Source of the DNA: Bradyrhizobium elkanii WSM2783
Lineage (GTDB): Bacteria > Pseudomonadota > Alphaproteobacteria > Rhizobiales > Xanthobacteraceae
Direction: 5' to 3'
Assembly (NCBI RefSeq): GCF_000472865.1
Contig: NZ_AXAP01000021.1
Coordinates: 21,054-85,053, forward strand
Length of the DNA stretch: 64,000 bases
The notes beneath the pieces were generated by a model. That model had not been told where the DNA came from and ran no database searches. It saw only the letters and a program-made list of their open reading frames with translations. Numbering within the stretch: the stretch's first letter is position 1; every line of letters starts with the position of its first letter. A program made the position numbers and the translations under genes. Positions 29,570 to 37,500 of the stretch are shown here, in pieces.

Positions 29570-30724
29570 TCAGAGAGTCTTCATGTCGACCTTGCCGTCG
29601 CTGATCTCGATCAGGTAGACGTTCGGCTGGCTCTGGCCGCTCTCCTTGCCTTCCGGACCGGACTTGCGGAACACGATATCGCCGTTCAAGCCCTTCACCT
29701 TGATGTCCCACAGCGCCGCCTTGATGGCCGCGGGCTCCGCCTTGCCCGCCTTCTCGATCGCAGCTGCCGCAGTACGGATGCCGTCATAGCCGCGGAAACT
29801 CTCGGTGCAGCCGGCAAAGTCGAAGCCGCGCTTCTTCCATTCCGACACGAAATAATTGGTCGCTTCCGGATTCGGCGTCTTCTCAGGGAACCAGGGCAGG
29901 AAAGTCGTCAGGTGCATGGTGCCGTTGGCCGCGGCGCCCGCCTGCGCGATGATCTGATCCGGATTTTGCGAGCCGCCGGTGGTGATGATGCGCTTCTTGA
30001 GGCCCAGCGCCGCCGCCTGTTTGAAGATCAGAGTGAGTTGGTCGACCGCGGTCGTGACGATCACGGTCTCGGAGTCCGAGCCTTTGATCTTGGAGAGCTG
30101 CGCGCTCATGTCCTGCGCGCCTTGGTCCATGGTCTCGACCAGACCGATGCCGATCCCCTTCTCCTTCATCATCTTGGCGAAATCGTCCGCCGTGCCGCGG
30201 CCCCAGTCGTTGTTGATGACGAGGAAATCGACCTTCTTCAATGCGAGCTTGTCGACGATGCCCTTGAAGGCGGCCGCTTCGACCGACGAGGGCGGCGAGA
30301 TACGGAAGATGAAGGGATTTCCGGTGGTGGTGATCTTGCTGGACGACGACGTCTCGACGACCATCGGCGTCTCGTACTCGATCAGCTTCGGCATCACCGC
30401 GAGCGTCAGGCTCGAGCCCCAGGCGCCTATGAGCACCGGCACCTTATCGCTGGTGATCAGCTTCTCGGCGACGGCGGCAGCTTCGGTCGGATTGCTCTTG
30501 TTGTCCTCGATGACAAGCTCGATCTTCTTGCCGAGAATGCCGCCCTTGGCGTTGATCTCGTCGGCGGCGATCTTGGCGCCGTTGACAACATAAGTGCCGG
30601 ACGCGGCGAACGCGCCGGTGAGCGGTTCGTTCACGCCGATCTTAATGGTTTGCGCCTCGGCCCCGCCCCCGAGCAAAGCGGTCGCCAGCGCAATTGCCGG
30701 AACAATCCAGGAAGTCCTAATCAT
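29570..30724 (-). CDS. ABC transporter substrate-binding protein, Liv/amide type
   Basis: A 384-residue periplasmic binding protein of the Peripla_BP_6 group. A signal peptide (MIRTSWIVPAIALATALLGGGAEA) is followed by IKIGVNEPLTGAFAASGTYVVNGAKIAADEINAKGGILGKKIELVIEDNKSNP, the standard LivK-like opening. Start at ATG 30724, five bases after GGAGAG; 27 upstream codons are rejected. It ends 77 bases after the CoxS-CoxG fusion stop. Being encoded between a molybdenum hydroxylase and LivHMGF suggests that it binds the compound or product handled by that hydroxylase, not necessarily an amino acid. Confidence 0.9.
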   Translation of the reverse strand: MIRTSWIVPAIALATALLGGGAEAQTIKIGVNEPLTGAFAASGTYVVNGAKIAADEINAKGGILGKKIELVIEDNKSNPTEAAAVAEKLITSDKVPVLIGAWGSSLTLAVMPKLIEYETPMVVETSSSSKITTTGNPFIFRISPPSSVEAAAFKGIVDKLALKKVDFLVINNDWGRGTADDFAKMMKEKGIGIGLVETMDQGAQDMSAQLSKIKGSDSETVIVTTAVDQLTLIFKQAAALGLKKRIITTGGSQNPDQIIAQAGAAANGTMHLTTFLPWFPEKTPNPEATNYFVSEWKKRGFDFAGCTESFRGYDGIRTAAAAIEKAGKAEPAAIKAALWDIKVKGLNGDIVFRKSGPEGKESGQSQPNVYLIEISDGKVDMKTL

Positions 30725-30801
30725 GTAGCTCTCCAATTGCTCTGTTGATCTCCGCGCAGTCCCAACCTCGCCGCCCCGCGATATGGGGAGACGCCGAAAC
30801 A

Positions 30802-32007
30802 TCATGCCGCTCCGTCTCGTCTGACGAAGCGACCCAACCAGCGCGCGATGCGCGCGCGAAAAACACCTGAAATCATCGAAAATCCCTTCAGCTCCTTCGC
30901 GGTTGCCTGCTCGGGCGAGGCCCCCGACATGCGGCGATCGAGATTGGCGGCAAATTCCGCGATCAGCCGCTCGGCGAGGTCGCGCACCAATCCCGGCCGC
31001 CCGACCTGCGCCAGCATTCCCGTCAGCGTGTATCCGATCAAGAGATCGACGCGCGTCGCCGCGCCCTCCTCGATCGGCGCCAGCTGGTACCGGATTTCGC
31101 CCTGGGTCGCCGATCGGCTGCGCCGATCGTTGCCGATGCCGATGATGCGACCGGAGAGATTTTTCGGTTCGCGCTCGATGCGGGCCGAGCCCAGGAATGT
31201 CGCAGCGATCGGACCAAGCTTGACGCGGATGGCGCCTTCAACCCGTTCAGGGCTCGGGACCGCCGTCAACGACGCGCCTGGCAGGCAGGCCGCGACGGCG
31301 GCGATGTCATCGAACATCGCAAAGACATCCTTCGGCGGGTACGGGAGCGTGAAGTCCCGTTCGAGCCGGTTGGCCGGGGTGAAGTCAGGAATCTCGGCCG
31401 GCGATGCCACCGTCTCGGATGCATAGGTGGGTTCAGTTTGGATTGGCTGCGGGACCTGGATCGCACCGTCTCGCCCACTTCGCCCGGAGCCCGCTGGCCC
31501 CAAGACCTTGCGGCCGCCGTCCGGCTCGGGTGCGATGCTGCGGGCACGCCGCGCCTCGATCACGGACTGCACCGCGCGCACGATGCCGACGTACCCGGTG
31601 CAGCGGCAGAGATTGCCGCTCAGGCCGACGCGAATCTGGCGCTCATCGGCCGCGGTCAGGCGCAGGACAAGGTCGCGCGCGGAGACCAGCATGCCCGGCG
31701 TGCAATAGCCACACTGCAGCGCGTGCTCGCGCGTAAAGGCGGCGCGGAGCTCGGTCGTGATGTCATCCTCATCGAGGCCCTCGATCGTGGTGACATCGGC
31801 ACCCTCGCAAGCCACCGCATAAGTGATGCAGGAGCGCGCCGGCACACCGTCGAGCAGCACCGTGCAGGCGCCGCAGACGCCATGCTCGCAACCGAGATGC
31901 GTACCGGTCAAATCAAGCTTGTCGCGAACGAAATCGGCCAGACTCGTGCGCGGCTCCGCCTCAGCCTGTACCACACGTCGGTTGACGTTAAGCGCAATCA
32001 TGTTCAT
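30802..32007 (-). CDS. Fused 2Fe-2S subunit (CoxS-like) and CoxG-like SRPBCC domain of a molybdenum hydroxylase
   Basis: A 401-residue two-part protein. Residues 1-155 form the small iron-sulfur subunit of xanthine-oxidase-family enzymes: plant-type cluster Cys40, 45, 48 and 60, and second cluster Cys99, 102, 134 and 136 (QCGYCTPGM, NLCRCTGY). A flexible Pro/Gly/Ser-rich linker (about 156-212) leads to a CoxG-type SRPBCC domain (about 213-365: FTLPYPPKDVFAMFDDIAAVAACLPGA, then the conserved G...V..GPI..TF.G.A). CoxG in CO dehydrogenase operons is a separate protein thought to help membrane recruitment. It overlaps the FAD-subunit gene by four bases. The C-terminal basic tail (GVFRARIARWLGRFVRRD) may touch membrane. 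This is the electron-transfer unit of the hydroxylase. Confidence 0.9.
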   Translation of the reverse strand: MNMIALNVNRRVVQAEAEPRTSLADFVRDKLDLTGTHLGCEHGVCGACTVLLDGVPARSCITYAVACEGADVTTIEGLDEDDITTELRAAFTREHALQCGYCTPGMLVSARDLVLRLTAADERQIRVGLSGNLCRCTGYVGIVRAVQSVIEARRARSIAPEPDGGRKVLGPAGSGRSGRDGAIQVPQPIQTEPTYASETVASPAEIPDFTPANRLERDFTLPYPPKDVFAMFDDIAAVAACLPGASLTAVPSPERVEGAIRVKLGPIAATFLGSARIEREPKNLSGRIIGIGNDRRSRSATQGEIRYQLAPIEEGAATRVDLLIGYTLTGMLAQVGRPGLVRDLAERLIAEFAANLDRRMSGASPEQATAKELKGFSMISGVFRARIARWLGRFVRRDGAA

Positions 32008-32840
32008 GCGGCCGCCTCACGGACGGCCAGCCTGAGCACGCTCACATGGATATGTCGGTCGGCCGGATTGCCGATGCCAGCCTTGGCGAGAAGACCGTCG
32101 GCGACGCGCACGTCAAAACGTTCCTTGTAGTCGCCGGCGACGCGGCCACCGAACAGTTCCGCGGCATCCGTGATCACGATGGGTGCGGTGTCGATCGCGC
32201 CCATCACCACGCGCGCCGTCGCGGCGCTCGGATCGATCAGCACCGCGCTAAGCGCATGCGCGAACTCGCCGGTCTTGCGGCAGCTCTTGACATAGCCCCA
32301 ATGCGCCGATGGCGCCCGCGCCGGAACATGGATGGTCGCGACGATCTCGCCGGGACGCAATGCCGATTCAAGCGCTCCAAGAATGAAATCTTCCATTGCG
32401 ACCGTACGCGCACCCGCGAGGCTGCGCAGCGTGAGCCGCGCGCCGAAAGCCGCAAGCGCCGACACCCAGTCCGCGGCCGGATCGGCATGGCTGAGCGAGC
32501 CGCCGATCGTGCCGCGGTTGCGCACGGCGCGATAGGCAATGTTGGCGGCGACGCCCTGCATGGCGCCACGCGTCACATCCGGCGTTCGTCCATCCTCGAT
32601 ATCGGCGTGCGTGATGCAGGCCCCGAGCACAAGCTCGTCGCCATGTCGCTCCACCTGCTTGAGTTCGGCGAGGCCGGTGATGTCGACGACAAGTTCCGGC
32701 TGAACCAGCCGCAGGTTCAGCATCGGACCGAGCGACTGCCCGCCGGCGATGATCTTCGCCGACCCGTTGGCTTCGGCCAACAGCGCAAGCGCCGCCGGCA
32801 GATCGCGTGGACGCTCATAGCTGAAAGGCGCGGGTTTCAT
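32004..32840 (-). CDS. FAD-binding medium subunit of a molybdenum hydroxylase (CoxM-like)
   Basis: A 278-residue subunit of the CO-dehydrogenase/xanthine-oxidase FAD family. It starts PFSYERPRDLPAALALLAEANGSAKIIAGGQSLGPMLNLRL, with AGGQSLGPMLNLR being the FAD-binding loop. AYRAVRNRGTIGGSLSHADPAADW (about 106-129) is the second FAD motif. Length is close to CoxM (about 280-290). Overlaps coxL-like and coxS-like genes by four bases on both sides, so the three are translated as one unit. Electrons from the Mo site pass through 2Fe-2S clusters to this FAD. Confidence 0.92.
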   Translation of the reverse strand: MKPAPFSYERPRDLPAALALLAEANGSAKIIAGGQSLGPMLNLRLVQPELVVDITGLAELKQVERHGDELVLGACITHADIEDGRTPDVTRGAMQGVAANIAYRAVRNRGTIGGSLSHADPAADWVSALAAFGARLTLRSLAGARTVAMEDFILGALESALRPGEIVATIHVPARAPSAHWGYVKSCRKTGEFAHALSAVLIDPSAATARVVMGAIDTAPIVITDAAELFGGRVAGDYKERFDVRVADGLLAKAGIGNPADRHIHVSVLRLAVREAAA

Positions 32841-35221
32841 GCCGCCGTCCTTTCTGCATCGCGAGCGGCGAGGATGGCCTCGACGATGCGGTGAGGCGTG
32901 ATCGGCGATTGCATCATCTCGACACCAAGCGGTCTCAGCGCATCGTTGACGGCATTGGCGATCGCGGCCGGTGGTGCGATCGCGCCGCCCTCGCCGATGC
33001 CCTTCACCCCGAATTGCGTATAGGGCGACGGCGTCTCCATGTGGTCGAGACGCGGCGCGGGCACTTCGGTCGGTCCGGGCAGGAGATAGTCGGCGAGCGT
33101 CGTCGCGAGCGGCTGGCCGGATCCGTCGAACGGCATCTCCTCGTAGAGCGCGGTGCCGACGCCCTGCGCGAGGCCGCCATAGATCTGGCCGTCCACGACC
33201 ATCGGATTGACCAGCACGCCGCCATCCTCGACGATGACATAGTCGAGGATTTCGACTTCGCCCAAATCGGGGTCAACAGCGACGACGACTGCATGCGCTG
33301 CATAGCTGAAGGTGCCGCTGTCACGCTGCGGCTTGTAGCCGGCGGTGACCTCAAGCCCGCCGGGATCGACATCGGCAGGCAGGTCCTGCGGGCGGCGATA
33401 CCAGGTGTAGGCGATCTCCTTCAATGTCACGCTGCCGTTGACGCCGCGCACCTCGCCGTTCTGCAGCACCACCGATGCCGGGTCGTGCTGCAACAGCTTG
33501 GCGCCGATGCGCCTGGCGCGCTCGCCGAGTTCGCGGCACGCGGTGGCGACTGCGCCACCCGCCATCACCATCGAACGCGAGCCCCAGGTGCCCGTCGAAT
33601 AGGGCGTCATCGCGGTGTCGCCAAGGATGATGCGCACGCTTCCGACATCGACGCCGAGCATCTCGTGGGCGACCTGGGCAAGCGTCGTCTCCATGCTCTG
33701 CCCGTGCGAATGCACGCCGACGCGCAGTTCGAGACCACCGTCGGGCGTCAGCCGTGCCGATGCCTGCTCGTGGCCCGGCACCATCGGAATGCCCCAGCCG
33801 GCATAGACCGAAGTGCCGTGTGCCGCCTGCTCGCAATAGATGGAGACGCCGATGCCGATCCGCCGTCCATCAGGCTCTCCCGCGCGCTGGCGTTCGCGCA
33901 CCGCATCGATATCGATCGCCGCCAGAGCCCGCCGCATCGCCTCGGGATAATCGCCGCTGTCGAAGTGTTTCTTGGTGATGTTGTCGTATGGCATCTGCTC
34001 CGGTTGGATCAGATTGCGCAGCCGCACTTCGCCGGGCTCGAGGCTCGCCTCCGCCGCAACCAGATCGAGCATCAGTTCCAGCGCAAAGCAGACCCCGGTG
34101 CGCGCGACGCCACGATAGGGCAGGATCGGGCACTTGTTGGTCGCGACCGAAAAGGTTCGGCAGCGATAGGCCGGCATCAGGTAGGGACCGGGCAGGATGC
34201 TTGCGACCTGCGCTGCCTCGAGGCATGCCGAGAACGGATAGGACGAGTAGGCACCGGAATCGACCGTCGCCTCGCAATCGATGCCGCGCAGCGTTCCGTC
34301 ACTGTTGGCATAGACCGTGATCTTGTAGTGGTGCTCCCGGCAGTTTGAGCTGGCGGTGAGATGTTCGCGGCGATCCTCCGTCCAGCGCACCGGATGGCCA
34401 CAGCGCATGGTCAGCCAGGAGAGGCAGACTTCCTCGGGAAGCAGAATTCCCTTGTGGCCGAAGCCGCCGCCGACGTCGGGGGAGATCAGGCGAATCCTTC
34501 CCTCCTCCATGCCGAGGCATTCGGCGAGGCCGCTGCGGGTGACATGCGGCATCTGAGCAGCGGAATAGAGCGTGAGCTGATCGAGCCGGTGATCGAAAGT
34601 GGCGACCACACCGCGCCCTTCGAGCGGCGACATGCATTGTCGTGCGGTCGATATCTCGCGCGTCACCTTGATCGGTGCATCCAGCGCTGCTGAGATGTCG
34701 ACCTCATAATTGGTCTCGAGGAAGACGTTGTCTCCCCAGTGCTCGTGCACCAGCGCCGCACCAGGCTCGCGCGCCTTCAGCATGTCGTAGACCGCGGGAA
34801 GCTCTTCGAGATCGAGCGTGACAGAAGCCGCGATATCCTCGGCTTCGGCACGCGTCGGCGCCACGCACATCGCGACGAGTTCGCCGACCTGACGGACCTT
34901 GCCGGTGGCGAGCACCGGTTGTTCGGAAATCTTGAAGCCCGGCAGCGCCGACACCGCGCGGATCGGCTTGACACCGACGAGATTGGCGGCGGTGAAGACT
35001 TTTCCACGATAACGTTCGGGCACATGGATGCCGCTGATCCGCGCGTGGGCCAGCGGGCTGCGCACGAACGCAACATCCTGCAGGCCGGCGAGACGAATGT
35101 CGGCCACGAACTGGCCGCGGCCACGCATCAGCCGATCGTCCTCCTTGCGCGGCAGCCGAGCGCCAACGCCCTGCCCGGTGCCGGCCCCTGGTGCGGAGGA
35201 AAAGTCACGCTCGTTGCGCAT
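32837..35221 (-). CDS. Molybdopterin-binding large subunit of a xanthine-dehydrogenase-family hydroxylase
   Basis: A 794-residue Mo subunit. GGGFGHKG (about 251-258) and the C-terminal GEGG, with likely catalytic glutamate E744, mark the molybdenum site. At 368-374 the active-site loop reads PYRGVAR. Form I CO dehydrogenases have AYxCSFR there, while form II and other hydroxylases have AYRGAGR-like loops, so this is not a CO oxidiser by that criterion. It should insert an oxygen from water into an electron-poor carbon, for example in a purine, pyridine or aldehyde. It starts 33 bases after the amidohydrolase stop on the same strand and overlaps coxM by four bases. Confidence 0.92.
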   Translation of the reverse strand: MRNERDFSSAPGAGTGQGVGARLPRKEDDRLMRGRGQFVADIRLAGLQDVAFVRSPLAHARISGIHVPERYRGKVFTAANLVGVKPIRAVSALPGFKISEQPVLATGKVRQVGELVAMCVAPTRAEAEDIAASVTLDLEELPAVYDMLKAREPGAALVHEHWGDNVFLETNYEVDISAALDAPIKVTREISTARQCMSPLEGRGVVATFDHRLDQLTLYSAAQMPHVTRSGLAECLGMEEGRIRLISPDVGGGFGHKGILLPEEVCLSWLTMRCGHPVRWTEDRREHLTASSNCREHHYKITVYANSDGTLRGIDCEATVDSGAYSSYPFSACLEAAQVASILPGPYLMPAYRCRTFSVATNKCPILPYRGVARTGVCFALELMLDLVAAEASLEPGEVRLRNLIQPEQMPYDNITKKHFDSGDYPEAMRRALAAIDIDAVRERQRAGEPDGRRIGIGVSIYCEQAAHGTSVYAGWGIPMVPGHEQASARLTPDGGLELRVGVHSHGQSMETTLAQVAHEMLGVDVGSVRIILGDTAMTPYSTGTWGSRSMVMAGGAVATACRELGERARRIGAKLLQHDPASVVLQNGEVRGVNGSVTLKEIAYTWYRRPQDLPADVDPGGLEVTAGYKPQRDSGTFSYAAHAVVVAVDPDLGEVEILDYVIVEDGGVLVNPMVVDGQIYGGLAQGVGTALYEEMPFDGSGQPLATTLADYLLPGPTEVPAPRLDHMETPSPYTQFGVKGIGEGGAIAPPAAIANAVNDALRPLGVEMMQSPITPHRIVEAILAARDAERTAA

Positions 35222-35254
35222 GGTGGCGTCCCCGATCGGACTGCTACGGCCTCC

Positions 35255-36532
35255 CTATGCCGCGACCGCTTGCGGCAGGATCGGCGCGACCGCGTCGTAG
35301 CGCGTGCCAGCACGCAAACAGAACGTCGGCTGCAGTAGCCGTTCGGCAATGACTTCAGTCTTCTCGTTGTCGCGAAGGACAAATCGCCCGGTGTGCTCCG
35401 TGAGCACCGAGACATCGGCATCCCTGCCGACTTTGAGCGCGCCGATCTCCTCATCACGGCCAAGCATCTTCGCCGGATTGGAGGTGACCATCGGCACCAC
35501 CTGCTCGAGCGAAAGCCCGAGCGCCATCATCGAACTCATCGCCTGCACCAGGCTGAACTTTGCCTGGCCGGCGAACGGATGATTTTCTTCATCCTCGTGC
35601 TGTTCCGGTGTACCGGCCGGCGCGGGCACATGGGTGTTGTAGCCGTGGATGTCGGCGCCGAGCGTGGTCGGAACGATTCCAGCGGCAATCGCCTTCTTGG
35701 CAAGCCGGTAGGAGAAATGGCTGCCGTGACCGACATCGACCTTGAGGCCGCGGTCGAGCGCTGCCTGGATCACCGGATGCACCTCGCCCTCGCGGTTGAC
35801 AAAGCCGCCGGGATGGCGCGTGAACGGATGCGCCAGGATATCCCCTTCGCGCAACAGCGGGATCACACGCGTCAGGATCGTGTCGGCATCCTCGCCGTTG
35901 GCGCCGCTTTCAGGCAGCCCCCAGAGCTGGCCGAAGTGAACGTAGACCGGCAGATCCGCGCGGCGACCGATCTCCGCCGACATTTCGATGACACGGATAC
36001 CCCAGCGGGCAAAACCGCCGATCTCGGCATGCGCCTTGATGCCGCGAACGATGTCACGATTGGCTATCGCCGCCTTCACCGTGGCGCCGATATCGACACC
36101 CTCGGGGCTATAGAGCTGCGGATAGTAATGTCCTTCGAGCCCGCCAACGAGGTAGGCCGACAGGAACGCATAGACGCGCGACTTCGCAGATTCGGCGATG
36201 AAGTGGCGAAAGCCCGGAAGCGTCATGCAGGATGGACCGCCCTGATCGACCAGCGTTGTGACGCCCGACTGCACTCCGACCATGTCGGCATTCATGCCGA
36301 AACGTCCGGTGACATATTGATAGACATGCGCGTGCGTATCGATCAGTCCCGGCAACACCAGCTTGCCGGCGACGTCGATCACTTCCCTCGCGCTGGTTGG
36401 CAGGATATCCGCCTGCACCGCCGCGATCTTGCCGTTGCGAATGGCAACATCCCGGATGCTATCAAGGCCGGAGGACGGACAGATGACGCGGCCGCCACGC
36501 AAAAGCAGGTCGAAGCTGGCGCTGATGGACAT
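35255..36532 (-). CDS. Amidohydrolase-superfamily deacetylase/metallohydrolase (cog3964-like)
   Basis: A 425-residue zinc hydrolase. Metal ligands seen: H67 and H69 in DTHAHVYQ, probably carboxylated K166 in GIKAHAE, H199 in VYVHFG, H235 in LAHPF, and D294 in LGADIHGYN, with the usual beta-sandwich start LLLRGGRVICPSSG. Close relatives are named amidohydrolase/deacetylase; characterised cog3964 members cleave acyl esters or amides of small molecules, so the substrate cannot be read off. Start at ATG 36532, seven bases after AAGGAG. It is the first gene of the minus-strand run, and a perfect 24-bp palindrome lies about 50 bases before its start. It probably opens or deacylates an intermediate next to the hydroxylase step. 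Confidence 0.85.
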   Translation of the reverse strand: MSISASFDLLLRGGRVICPSSGLDSIRDVAIRNGKIAAVQADILPTSAREVIDVAGKLVLPGLIDTHAHVYQYVTGRFGMNADMVGVQSGVTTLVDQGGPSCMTLPGFRHFIAESAKSRVYAFLSAYLVGGLEGHYYPQLYSPEGVDIGATVKAAIANRDIVRGIKAHAEIGGFARWGIRVIEMSAEIGRRADLPVYVHFGQLWGLPESGANGEDADTILTRVIPLLREGDILAHPFTRHPGGFVNREGEVHPVIQAALDRGLKVDVGHGSHFSYRLAKKAIAAGIVPTTLGADIHGYNTHVPAPAGTPEQHEDEENHPFAGQAKFSLVQAMSSMMALGLSLEQVVPMVTSNPAKMLGRDEEIGALKVGRDADVSVLTEHTGRFVLRDNEKTEVIAERLLQPTFCLRAGTRYDAVAPILPQAVAA

Positions 36533-36580
36533 GAACGTTCTCCTTAAGCTCTCGCCGGCGGGTTGGTCCCGCTCTCGCGG

Positions 36581-36604
36581 AAATACGAAGCATGCTTCGT
36601 ATTT
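36581..36604. promoter_or_regulatory. 24-bp perfect palindrome, putative MarR operator 1
   Basis: A perfect 24-bp palindrome with core TACGAAGC-AT-GCTTCGTA and A/T flanks lies in the divergent gap between the amidohydrolase start (36532, minus) and the MarR gene (36697, plus). The same 8+2+8 core recurs before the NCS1 permease. A site of this size and symmetry in this position is what a MarR dimer uses, and it could control both the catabolic operon and the regulator itself. Confidence 0.75.
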
Positions 36605-36696
36605 TCCAAAAAGCAAGCTTCATGCCATGATCTGGTGATGGCGCGTGCATCCGAATCGGGCTAGTCGCGCCACGTTCCAAGGCTGGAGACTGTGCG

Positions 36697-37191
36697 TTGC
36701 AGCAAGCGAAGATCCGTCGTGGTGAGATCAGACATCGCCCTTGGCCGTTGTCACAAAGACCTGGGTTCCTGATCCGGCGCCTGCATCAGATCCACGTCGC
36801 GCTGTTCCAGGAAGCGTGCGGCGAATTCGAAATAACGCCACTGCAATACAGCCTGCTTTCGGCGTTGGCGGTGCGAGGAACCGCCGATCAGACCACGTTG
36901 GCGGGCGATATCGCGTTGGATCGGACCACGACGACCGGCGCGCTGAAGCGGCTCGCTGCCCGCAATCTGGTCGAACGGGCCGTCAACAAGGACGACCGAC
37001 GCGCTCGGCTCTGCCGGTTGACATCGGCCGGAACGGCCCTGCTCTCCCGGATCGAGGCGTCGGCGCGGGCCGCCCATCGCGCCACTCTTGCCGGCTTGAC
37101 AGAGAAGGAACGCGGCTTGTTCATCGAAATGATGCAACGTATCGTTGCAGGCAACGCCAGTCGCGACAGCGCGACTGCCCTTTTCGACTAG
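36697..37191 (+). CDS. MarR-family transcriptional regulator
   Basis: A 164-residue winged-helix regulator. It shows FLIRRLHQIHVALFQEACGEFEITPLQYSLLSALAV (about 25-60), the dimer/helix entry, then DQTTLAGDIALDRTTTTGALKRLAARNLVERAVNKDDRRARLCRLTSAGTALL, with recognition helix and the DxRxxx wing typical of MarR. Start is TTG at 36697, six bases after GGAGAC. It lies between two operons that share the palindrome and is divergent from the amidohydrolase. MarR proteins usually repress and are released by a small aromatic ligand. The 37192-37466 gap behind it shows no gene. Confidence 0.9.
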   Translation: MQQAKIRRGEIRHRPWPLSQRPGFLIRRLHQIHVALFQEACGEFEITPLQYSLLSALAVRGTADQTTLAGDIALDRTTTTGALKRLAARNLVERAVNKDDRRARLCRLTSAGTALLSRIEASARAAHRATLAGLTEKERGLFIEMMQRIVAGNASRDSATALFD

Positions 37192-37466
37192 ATGGAACAC
37201 GAGCCGCTGGCTGTCTTTTTGGCGCGGGCTGCACAATCCGTGATCGCACGCTCGCAATTGCGGTCCCGGCTCTGCTGACGCCCGGACTAGCATGACCAAG
37301 CGATGCAACAGCCGGCCTGCACGTCGACATCGACCAAGAGCGATGCCGTCTCGGCCTTGAAAAGACAGCGTCAATTCTTCGAACCACCCGCCGCGTCGGC
37401 GCGCGAGCAGCAGGCTTCGCGGCTACACCCTACTTCCATGGCACGATTGTTGCTGCGTCCGCCGAT

Positions 37467-37484
37467 TACGAAGCGTGCTTCGTA
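37467..37484. promoter_or_regulatory. Putative MarR operator 2
   Basis: TACGAAGC-GT-GCTTCGTA: the same 8-bp arms as operator 1, with a two-base centre GT instead of AT. It ends 16 bases before the ATG of the NCS1 permease, so binding here would block transcription or initiation. Confidence 0.75.
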
Positions 37485-37500
37485 TTGAACGGGGGATGTC

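Noticed and set aside
32891-34348. A 485-codon plus-strand frame opposite the Mo subunit
   Set aside because: Low-complexity Arg/His/Asp-rich translation, typical of antisense in GC-rich DNA.
30802-35221. Aerobic CO dehydrogenase (coxMSL)
   Set aside because: Active-site loop PYRGVAR lacks the AYxCSFR signature of CO-oxidising enzymes.
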